Source: Dipteronia dyeriana
Lineage: Eukaryota; Streptophyta; Magnoliopsida; Sapindales; Sapindaceae
Direction: 5' to 3'
NCBI GenBank assembly: GCA_032871835.1
Contig: CM065297.1
Location: 95,253,052 to 95,317,051 of the forward strand
Length of the DNA: 64,000 nt
This document shows positions 25,001 through 37,000 of this stretch, in pieces; the stretch's first letter is position 1; the number at the start of each line of letters is the position of its first letter. The notes beneath the pieces were generated by a model. That model saw only the letters and a program-made list of their open reading frames with translations. It had not been told where the DNA came from and did no database searches. The position numbers and the translations under genes were made by a program.

Positions 25001-28000
25001 TTATATATATGAGAAAATTAGAGAATTTCTTCTCTCAATTTTACATTCTTGATAGTATTGGTAGCCCATTATATGTTAATGAGTACATACACCCTACAAC
25101 TAACTGAAAATTTTCTCAAAGATCTTCCAAATGTTATGAAATGAGTAGCCCTGTATATGTCCATGAAATTGCTATTTATTTTATTTGGATACTTCTGCAG
25201 TTACTACGATCCATATCGGGGAGTTGTTGTATACTTTCGAGTTGTTGATGGGACTATAAAGAAAGGTGACAGGGTTTATTTTATGGCCAGTGAGAAGGTA
25301 ATGTACTCTTCTAAGGCTTTTGTGTTTGTCTCTAATTTGAAGATGATGGAATCACCTTATTTGAAAAATAGGTTTGCACGTATGGTTGCATATATCCTTA
25401 AACAGCTAATACATTTCAAAAAATGAATGAGAGATGGTAACTAAACTGTACTCAAGTCTGTTATATGTCTATGTACTTTTCCTCGGCAAACTTTTTGATA
25501 TATTTCTAGCATCCTTTGTATCAGTTTCATAATTGAGTATTTAATTGCAGGATTATTTTGTTGATGAAATTGGTGTCTTATCCCCCAATCAATTGCAAGT
25601 GAAAGAACTTCAAGCGGGTGAGGTAAAATGATTCTTGCGACTTGTATATATTTTGCTTCTCACTGCAATGTACTGTTACAATTTTTTTACCAAATGTAGT
25701 TTTTAGTTGTTTCCCACGTGTAATCTCTTTCCCTCCCCCAACCCCCCCAAACCCTCGTATGCAAAATGCAGAGGAAGCAAATATTTTTTACCCTTCTCCG
25801 TCTTATGGTAGGAAAATAAAGCAAAGTTATTAACTAAATCTCTAAGGGAACAAACAATAATTAGAATAAAAACTTGTTATGGACATATACTGTAGGAAGC
25901 AATTCTTCCCCCTCCTTTCTCATGCTGTAAAAAGAATTACAAAATTAATTAGAAACTAAGTAAGCAAAAATTAAATGGAATAAAAATTAATTGAATCAAT
26001 TATTTATGGCAATGTTTTTCCCCTTCTCACTCTTGCTGTAGAAAGAAGAGACAAAAGTTCATTAGATTACTGAAGGAAGCAAAAATTAATTAGAATAAAT
26101 ATTAATCATATATATGGGTATACGCATGTAGGGTGTATGTACTTATTAACCACTCATAATGATTTGAGAAACATTTTTTTACATTTACAATGCTATACAA
26201 ATGTGTTGTAGTCATAGTTATTAAAGGCACTACAAGGGTCCCCTGGAGGCCTGGAGCCTGAGGTGCAAGGCATAAGGCGAGGCGTGTGCCTGACTGAAGC
26301 GAGACTCACCTTTTTTGAAAAAGGCGCGCCATAGCGTTTTATGAATTTCCCAATGGGAAAAAATCATAAAAATTTTAATAACCTAATTTATCCAATAAGT
26401 TTCAAGTTACAAGGCTAAATGTAAGGTTTTGTAAATAACATGACATAATTCATAAAATATTTAACATGCATTCAATAGTTTGGAGGCTCTAGATATCCCC
26501 AACTTAAACAAAACCAACTTCATAACATAATCAATGCGTCTTCATGTTGGGCTGTGAAGCTTGAATTAGTTTTGTTGTGCTAGGTTGACGCAGTTGCGTG
26601 CCTCCTTGAAGGGCTGTGCCTAGCCATGCGTCAGGCACAAAAGCTGCACCCGTAGGCACACTTTTACTAACTATGGCTGTAGTCAATATCTAGTGCAAAA
26701 AAGCAGGTTTGAGGTTGGTAAAGAACTATAGATATGGGATGCTGGAACTTCAGCAGCTAGCACATTAGAAAAACAAAGATTGAGTGGTTGATTAGGAAAT
26801 AAAATTAGATCAGATTGCTTTGAAAGTGATGAAAGGCTAGGATTTTGTTTTTGTTTTTTCTGACAGGAAACAAAATTTTATTGTAAAAGAAGAACGAAAC
26901 AAAAGTGCCCTATAAAAAAATCATAGATTTTTGCACCACAGCCGTACAAGAGTGAACAAGCAGTCTACATAGGCTAACAAACACCACCTAGGGCAACAAA
27001 GAGAGCCTTCAAGACAAAAACAAGGAGTACAATAGTGAAAAAGCAGTCCACCTACTCCTGGGATTTTGGTTTTGTTTAGGGAGTAGTTTGCAAATTTGAA
27101 GTTTGGATGGATGGAAACTTGGAATTTTGATGCATGGATATAGATCTCATTGGGAAAAAAATGCCTAGACATTATCCTTGGTCTTAGGACCAGTACTCTT
27201 GAGGTGTATCACACAACCATAGCATTGCAGCATACTGCACACATTAATAGAACTTTTCCTACCATTCAGAACCACAATCTTAATGAGAGGCAGCAAGGAA
27301 CTGCTGTTTTGGGAAATTAAAACCCTAGGATATCTCGTGTTACCTGTACAAAAATTATTGGGTCCCACTCATTCTTTTGGAAGTCAAACTGAGGGGTGTC
27401 TGTTTTTTGTCTTACATACGAATGGGTCCCCGTCATTCATTTTGCAGGACCAAACTCCTTTGTTCACCTAGTTGCAAAATCCACCATTTGATAAAATAAA
27501 CACCTTCAGGTTGATTCACTCAATCACACCACTGTTAGTCTTAGAGAGAGCAGGCTTTGCCTGTGCTTTTTTGAGTGCGATATCTACTTTCGGACATTAA
27601 CAAAACTTATCAAATAATATACCGTTGGAAAGCTTAGGAGTTAGCTTTCTATAGAAATTTACGGTTCGTGATTTAGAGTTATGGTCGTTTACGCGTCGAA
27701 AGGTTAATTTGGAAAAAAAATCAAGGTATCCAAAAACACACGAATCCAAACTTATAAACAGTGTCAAATGCATTTCAAGACACTCATAACATGTAAAACA
27801 TTTAAATCAAATAACGTAACAACTTATAGAATGAAATGCAAGAACATGAATATGTGAGTTTTCCTAAGTTATTTCAAGAGTTGAAAAACTTGTTGGAATT
27901 CTTACCTTGTAATCTCTTGAAGACTTCGACATGCTTGTAGAGTTGCTCGAGTCCAAAATATGAACGAGAATAATCATCCTAAGCTACTAAAAAAGTGTTA

Positions 28001-31000
28001 CAAGCAAAGAGCGTTTTATTATGGAATAAAGCCAACACAAATAATTGCCCTAATAGTTTTTATACTCCTAACACACCCCCTCACATGCAAGGCTGGACTT
28101 CTGGGTTTGTCACATGGATTGATACATGGGTCCATTTTGCTATATGTTGTAATTATTTATTTATTAAATAAATTAGGGATCCTAAGTTTTGAACTTGAGA
28201 ACACTAGGTCTAATGTGCTCTAATATCATGTTAGTAAATGCTTGAACCAAAAGCTTAAGCTATTAAATAAAGCCGAATATTAGTATTTAAACTCTAATAA
28301 CTATAAAATAAGACTCATAGATTATTATCTTTTTACTGGGGAAACAATAGTTTATAACTTGTTTGCTAAGCCATTAAGCAATTTCAATTGTTACAACTGT
28401 AAACGTGTCATCTGTTTTAGAGGCTGATCCTGCTTGTCCGAATTGGTTTCAAAATAGTGGCTATGGCTTTAATGCATATTCTTTACTTGTGATACAAATT
28501 TCCAACTTTTAGTCTATTCATGAGATGTTTTTAGTTGGAACTTATGTAATATACTAGTTAATTTCTTACTGATCCTTCATCCATGTTTAAGGTTGGCTAC
28601 CTTTCTGCATCTATAAGATCTGTAGCAGATGCCAGAGTGGGTGATACTATTACTCACTTCGGTAAAAAGGCTGATATCCAACTTCCTGGATATGAGGAAG
28701 TCACTCCAATGGTTTTCTGCGGCCTGTTTCCGGTTGACGCGGACCAGTATAAATCTCTTGCTTGTTCATTTTTGTTAATGGAATTTGACAATGTAACTTT
28801 GTTGATGCCATTTTCCCTAGCTTCTCATTCTCATCAATTTTGTTGGTAGGTTCCCAGAATTGCGTGATGCATTGGAAAAACTGCAACTTAATGATGCAGC
28901 ATTGAAGGTAAGTATGTTGCTAAGATGTTATATAGGAAAGCACTTTTTAGATTTTTCCCATTGAATTATGATGCACTTGGAACTAAGAGTTGAAATTCAG
29001 TTAGTTTAGATTTTCTGTTTGCTATTGATTTAATATGATTTCATGGCAGTTGTTGATTAGTGAATGATGGACACTTAAAAGTAGCTAAGGTTTAGTTGGC
29101 TTACTCTTTTTTATTTTTTCCCTATATATATTATTATTATTATTATTATTATATATTATTTATATATTATTATTGTTATTGTTATTGCAAAAATATATTT
29201 AAAATGAAGGAAAAGTTTGAAAAAAAATGGAGGGTGTTAGCCATCCTACGCTAAAAAACCTACAATAAAGAAAACAGTACAACACATCTTGAAAAGGAGA
29301 ATCATTTGTAAAGCATTTTTTTCTAATCTCAAGAAGAGATCCTCTAGAACATTCTTCAGAAATGGAAGCCCATAAAAAAGCAACATACGTTTTTTAATGC
29401 AGAAGTATGTAACAATCGTCTTCTATTTCCTCAAAAAGTCTGCTTTCAACTCAAAACTTTCAATAGCAATTATTTCACTGCACATCTGCATTCCTAAATG
29501 CTCCTCAATCTTTAGAAAACAGAATTATTCTTTTGTCAAGATGCTCAGGCCAATATTGTACACGCAGTCACATTTAATCGTTAGTGAAGTACCATGATTT
29601 CAAATTGGTTTTAAGAGTTGTGGTGACTATCCTAGGAGAGAGGCTGAGAGAGGAGGAACAAGGTAAGATTTTCTCAAAAAAGGAAGGGAAAGTGATTGGA
29701 CAATTTTTATAGAAGTATGTGATACTTTCTCATTTAGGAAGGATTGTTTATCTTTTTTGGTGTTGACTTTGCAGTTTGAACCTGAGACCTCAAGTGCAAT
29801 GGGTTTTGGCTTTAGATGTGGGTTCTTGGGTCTTCTTCACATGGAAATTGTTCAGGTTTGCCTTCTTTTCAACTTTATTTCTTCCTCAGAACTGTTGTTT
29901 TTTATTGCTTTGATTTATAAATGCTGGAGAATTTGGAAAGTTGGTGTTGACCATGCAAAACTTTTATCTTGCAGGAACGACTTGAGAGAGAATACAATTT
30001 GAGCCTAATAACTACTGCACCAAGTGTTGTATACAGGGTGAACTGTATAAATGGTGATACTGTAATTTCTTCTCCGTCCTTAACTTGCTGCATTTAATTT
30101 ACTTTGTGTACTTTAGCTTCACATAAATTTTGATAATTACAGTATGATAGGTAGGTCTATGCATGTGCCCTGGTAACATCTATGCACAGTTCTAAAGGAG
30201 CTAGGAAAAACTTTGGTAACACCAATTAATTAGATACAATTCTGCAGTTTATGCTCCATGTCCTATATCAAAATTGTCAGGTGATGTGAAAGCTGATGCA
30301 TTTATGGAATCAGGGGTTAACTATGTCCATGCATGAAATAATATATTGTTTATGAATAGCTATTATAAAACCTAATACCTAATAATTTCATGGCTGCTAA
30401 GTGTCCTTCTCTTTCTCAAAATCTGAAGAAATTTGATTACATAAGTGTTAAATGGATTGTTCCGGTCTAGAAAACCGTTGAAAATTAAACTATTGAGCGA
30501 GCAACTCTACTGACATTAACCTGCTATAGAGGCTGAGGCTCTTATAATTTCTTATTTGGCAGAAATATTTCCTGACCTTAATTAGTAAGAGCCACGGCAG
30601 CTTGTATTTATAATTATATGTAATTATGTAATTATGACCTCTTGTACAAATAACTGCTGATTATTATTATTATCTTTTGTGCCGCATAGATTCAGTTGAG
30701 TGCCTCTTAGCAACTTGAATACAATTATCTGTTTGGTGTATGTACGTATGTATGTATATTTGCATATGGGTAATATTAATATTATACTTTTTATCCTTGG
30801 TGCTCCATAAAAATGTAAAAATGTTCTTGAAGGTTGAGTGCTCAAATCCATCTTTACTTCCTGAACCTGGACAAAGGAGATCAATTGAAGAGCCATTTGT
30901 GAAGGTTATATCTTGCACCTTTAGATGCTTTACTTCATGTGCTGCTAATATGACTGAGATAAAAGGTGTTAACAAAAAGAAAACCCCCATAGTGAAAGTA

Positions 31001-34000
31001 AAAGCTGAGGTGGGAGGGAAGAATAAATTTGTATATTATTAAGGAACATTACAAGTATAAATATGCCTAAATACATGAGCAGAAAAGGAAATAAAACCAT
31101 ATAATAATTAATACAATCAATGCCTAGTCAGCGGAGCTGTCTAACCATAGTTTCGTAAACAAGATTTAACACTTTCCCTGAAGTTGGAGCTCAGATATCT
31201 TCAATGTCCAACTTGGAACAAAGATGTAAAAAAGTTCCCTGAATAGATTTAGTAAAGATGTCTTCAACCTGATTTTCATACTATATACGGAGTAATTACT
31301 TCTCTGCCATCACAATCTCTCGATTAAAGTGACAATCAACCTTCTATATGTTTGGTTGGCTCATGAAAACATGGTTGCTAACTATGTATATTGCAATCAA
31401 TTTAATGTCTAGGCATAGTTTCCTAAACAAGATTTAATGAAAGAATGTTAAAATCATGAAATGATTAATGCAATCGATGCCCAAACAATGCACAACTAAT
31501 GTCTGGGCACAGTTTCCTAACAGGATTTAACAAAAGACGTTCTTTCGAGGCTTTTAATGTTTTGTGTTGTGTGTAGATTGAGATGCTTACACCAAAAGAC
31601 TATATTGGTTCACTCATGGAGCTATCTCAAGATAGAAGAGGCAAGTTTATGGAAATGAAATTTATTACTGAGAATAGAGCGTCATTAACCTATGAGTTAC
31701 CCCTTGCAGAGGTAATGTTTTTCCTTTTCTTTTTTCATTGATCTGCTCACCGGAGATTAACTATTTAAAAGATAATTCTATTGGGGATTCTCTTATTTGA
31801 TTTCCTATCTTTTTTTTCTTCCCTTTTTTGCTTAGCCATTCTATATATTTACATTGCAGATGGTGGGTGATTTCTTTGATCAATTAAAATCCAGAAGTAA
31901 AGGTTATGCTAGCATGGAATACACTTTTATCGGGTAAATACATCTAGTGTGTATCATTTGGTAACTAGCATTTAGTGCATGGAAGTGCTGTGCTTGTTAT
32001 TTATTATTTCATTTAGATGTCTAGTGTACCCTTATCGCATAAACTTCTATGGTCATATAAATTGCAAGAGTTGGGTTGATTGTTAATTATTTTTGGTTCT
32101 AACAATGAGGTCGTGGCTTCAATCCTTTTGGGATACCTACAAGAGATATTATACAACCCATGCATTTCTTGACTATTAAGGTTGCGTTTGCTTATTTGAA
32201 AAAATGAACAGAAAAAATTCTTGAATGATCATATGGATGGTCTCGTGGAATTTGAATTAAACAAAGGATGCTTATAAATCAATTGAGCTGCTAGGGTAAT
32301 GAATTGGTATTGTTCAAGACTGGGCCAATTTGCAATTGAATTTTATGTGGATTGTGGAAGGAGCAATAAAGTGATCTTTTACAGTAAATAATGATTTCCC
32401 CATCCAAACCTTGTTGGATACTAGTGTACATGTCCAGCTGGACAAAGGAATCCTATTTAATTCGAGGAAAGTAATGATATCTTCTCGTTTGACTGCCAGG
32501 TACAGGGAAAGTGTACTGATAAAACTTGATATTTCGATTAATGGTGACCTTGTGGAACCATTGGCAACGATTGTGCACAAGGATAAGGTCAGTTAAGTTT
32601 TACTCTTTGGGATCGTTATCTAATTATGTATTAATTTTTAGAGAGGTGATAGAAGTGCATTGTTGGTGTGTTGGTGAATATTTATCTAAAAGAAACTACT
32701 TAGTACTGTAGAGGTGGCAATCTAATTCAGATTGTCTGATCCTAATTCGACCCGGAAAATTTGGATATTCAGAAATCCGAATCTGATTTTCGGAAATGAG
32801 GGTAGAACACTGTACAAACCGAATAAAAATTATGTTTGACAAAATTCAAATCCGTAATCTATAATCGATCCGAGAAAAATCCGAAACCAAATCCGGAAAA
32901 AATCCCAAAATCTGAAATGTAAAATATATTAAATTAATAAACCCATGCACAAAAAAATATATATGAAAAAATGTGATAATTATTTTTAGGACTAATTGCA
33001 CAAACATCCATGACACTAGACCTAATTGCACGTATATGACACTTTGCTCATAATTGCACAAATATCCCCCGCAGTCAGTTGACTTCTGTCAAGTCAACTC
33101 TAACCGTTGACCACAGTTCCGGTCAAAAATAACTAAAATACCCTTGTTTACTTATTTTATCTTTTACTTAATATTTAATTTAAAAACTTATAAAAAATAT
33201 TAAAAAAAATAAAACTTTTTCTGCTACTGTTTTCGTCCCCATTTTTTTTCTATCATCTTCAATTCTTCATCACCAAATTTGCAGATTTCAAATTCAATAA
33301 CCATCTTCATTTTTCAAAATAGATAAAATAATAAGACAATAAGTTACTAACCATCTTCACTCCCACATATCTTCATCAGACATCATCAAGGTCACAGATA
33401 AAAGATTTATCATCAACACCTAACACAAATCTTTGTAAACGATTTATCGTCAGACAAGTGAAAAATCTTTTAAACAAACAAAGAACTCAAAGTTAATCTT
33501 CTACTTAATATTTTTTATTCTTGCATTTTCTCTCTCCAAACACACAATCCCAATTTCTTCCAACCAAATTCCATAACAAAAATCTACAAATTCATTCCAA
33601 AAAAGAACCCAAATCAGTTGTAATAATCCAAATATTCTCCTTCAATTAAAACCACATAAATTTCAAAAACAAAAAATAAAAATCCCAGAAATTCAATCTG
33701 GAAATATGGAGCAACTTTGTTCCAATCTACCCACTTGTGCTCCATTGCCTCCATCACTTGCCCATCCGCCACTATCATTTGAGGGCTCTTGGCGTTCTGC
33801 TCCTTGTGTGGCGTTCCATCTTCGCACGAGGAGCAGAAACCCATCTCCATATCACTGAGATGGAGTCGCTCCATCTCCGTCTCACTATGATGGAGCAACG
33901 CTCTGGGAGATGGTGCCAATCTCCATCTGAGATAGAGAAGGAGTGCCAGATAGAGAAGAGAAGGTTTGACCAGATCTTGGTATCCAGATACATTTTATTT

Positions 34001-37000
34001 ATTTATTATTATTATTGTTTTAATTTTTTTTTTATGCTATTTATTGTTTAAAAATTATATACATATTTTTCATTCATTAAAAATATTATTAGACATTATT
34101 TTAAGTTGACATGTAATAGAATGACCATTTTACCCCTCCTCTGTCAAGTGCTAACGGCAATCCACAAACGACAGGGGATATTTGTGTAATTATGAACAAA
34201 AGTTCTATATACGTGAAATTAGACCTAATGTCATGGGACGTTTGTGCAGTTAGTCCTTAATTTTATGGCTCTTTTTCAATACGCACATTCTTTTCAAAAT
34301 AAAAACATCCAAGTTTTTGTAAAAATAAAAAGTTACATTAATATTTATATACCCATATATCAAATAATTAATATATATATAATGTAATCGTTTTTTATCT
34401 ATATAAAATAATGCAATTTAAAAATAAATAAAATCGCATTTTGCATTGATCTAACATTCTTTCAACTAAAACCTTGATTCTTTTCAATAACAATCTAATA
34501 TATTGGAATTGATTTTTTTTTTTTTTTTTAAATAGGGATTGATTTTCATTTACTTTGTTGATAATTGAATTAGTTTATAAGGATAATGACTCCATATGTC
34601 ACCCATTGCGACATGAAAATGGTTTGACTCCAATAGAGTAAATATAAAATCCTTTCATTTTAACAAATAAAAATATATAGTGATAAAAATAGAGAGATGT
34701 ACTTTAGCTACATTGATGCAATCAAATCCCATTCTTTGTCAATTTATTATTATTATTATTTTTTTATCAAACTTATAATAAAGTAATTTTCTTATGTTCG
34801 AATATACTATCTTCTTTTATTTGATTAATTCTGTGGTGTAGTGGATAAAGATTCTTCAAAATTAATTGGTAAATGCATAAAATAGCTTAAATAAGTATGT
34901 AATGAAGCATTAATATAAAATAATAAATTATCATCTAGCAGATTCCAATTCGAATATTTATCTTTTTCCAATATTATTAGCATAAAATTAAAATAAAATA
35001 AAGAAATTTTTTATTTAAAAAAAAATGCATAATACAAAAAAAGTTCCAAATCCGACCCCGATTCCAATCTGATCCAATCCCAAATTCGGAACCAAATCCG
35101 TAATTCAAAAATTCAGGTCCGATCTGGTCAGACATTTCGGATTGGAAAGTGTTTTTATTTTTTAAAGGCACCATCGGAAACATCCAAAAAAATCGGATCG
35201 AATAATCTGAATCCGGTTCATTTGCCACCACTGCACCACTACTTAGTAGACTGTGAGAATGCTCCATTAGTTGCAAAAGGATATGTTTCTTTAGATTTTT
35301 ATAGAGCCAGATGCACTGGGATGTGCTGTACACTTGTAATGTTGTTTTCTTTATACCAATGTTAGCAATTATGGATCCTGGAAAATTTCGTAGCGGATTC
35401 TGTGTGAAATATCTAATGAAGAAGTTTTCTTTTAGACCATTGATTCTTGTTAACTGTTATTGCAACAATTTTTGTAAAACTTTTTTATGAACTGTTCTTT
35501 TAAAAATGCTGTCTTCCTTAAAAAACTTGACCCTTTTAGTAGTTTTTGAACTTTTTGCCTTGATGAAGTTGTTCTGAACCACACAAGCTTTTCAATCCAG
35601 GCATACGCTATTGGGAGGGCTTTAACTCAAAAGCTGAAGGAGCTCATACCACGACAAATGTTTAAAGTACCAATCCAGGTAAGATCCGTATTTTTTTAAG
35701 ATGTCAGTTTGGGTTTTGATTAGCTTATTTATTTTGATGAGAAAGTTTCTTTCAAAATGATCGTGTTTTATAACATAAAACTATTTCTATTTTTGTTATA
35801 TATGTAAGAAACTTCTATTATAAGAATATGTGATTAGGAATTTGTTTTATAAATTTCCTTAATTTAGACTTTGGCCTTTGAAGTTATTCGTCCCCATGTT
35901 GTGCTAGTGTACAATGCTTCTAAGTGTTTTAGCTCAATATACATGCTATTGGTTGAGATATGTTAGAAAATACCATACAGATGGTAATTGTTCGGATTAG
36001 AAGTGGAATTAGTCTGTTCTTATATACCTATTTGCATCTGTTCCATGCAATTGGGAATATATTACCTATGTTATAGGTCTAGACTTGATAGTGAGGCTCC
36101 AAAAATTGGGCAAGGTGGGCTTTCCTGAACTATCATCCTCCATCCATCAATTCATGTGTGCGTGTGTTTGGGTTTAAATATGTGAATCTACATATTCCAC
36201 CGTGCCTGAATTGTGTTTTCTAGGTCTAGAACTTGTGTTTCTGCATTTTATGTACATGTTGCTTTATATGGACTTGGACACTGACCTGCTAAATACATAG
36301 ATTGTGGTATTCTTTTAGCATCATAGACTATTTTGAAGAGATTGCATTGTGTCTAAATGTCTATTTGGCATTGCTCACATTACATTTTAAATAGAAATGT
36401 CTGATTTTAGGGCATACATTCCATTAGTGTTTTCTTTATGGAATAACTTGGTTGAATGTGTTATATAATTATTGCAGGCATGCATAGGTTCAAAAGTGAT
36501 TGCTAGTGAGGCTTTGTCAGCAATCAGAAAGGATGTTTTGGCCAAATGCTATGGTGAGTTTCTTATGGAATATGACTTATTTTACCGATTAGATAATCTG
36601 TGAATTAACTTGTTAATTCTTTTAAATTCATTTGGTTGCATCTGACTACAATAGCAGAAAGTGGGAGGTGTGATAAAATGTTTTGGTTCATACAGTTGTC
36701 ATTATAAACATGTTTGCTTGTTGTAGACGTTATGTATACCATATTATCTTGGAAATTTATTTTGGAACTTTTGTGATTGCTAAATTCAAAGCAGTTCATT
36801 TCATTATTAATGTTATTTGTGAGGCGGCTCTGCCTAAAGGGGTTTTTGGTTTTTCTTTCAAGTTTTGTGAGAGCTTCGCCTATGTAAGCTGGTATTCTTT
36901 TTTTTCTTTTTTTATTCTCCCATCTCGTTGTGCTATTCCTGATATTTTTCTTAGCTCTGGACAGTCTATTCACCAATTCTTTGTACATCTTCTCTTTGCT

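Larger units (their letters stand above)
17068..25200 (+). other. LepA intron 8 (8.1 kb), filled by retroelements
   Basis: The donor GTATGT at 17068 and acceptor TTCTGCAG at 25199-25200 join codon AG|T cleanly. The intron holds a TRIM-like element split by a complete Copia (17141-22511), and a truncated second Copia (about 22930-24986). Confidence 0.9.
25623..28591 (+). other. LepA intron 10 (3.0 kb) with repeats
   Basis: Contains the inverted-end repeat at 26208-26683 and a TRIM-like copy at about 28000-28290. The stretch 26700-27990 has no recognised gene or element end; open frames there lack similarity. Confidence 0.7.

Noticed and set aside
26890..27480. Possible gene in intron 10 (frames of 62-83 codons on both strands)
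   Set aside because: No conserved motif recognised; frames overlap antisense.
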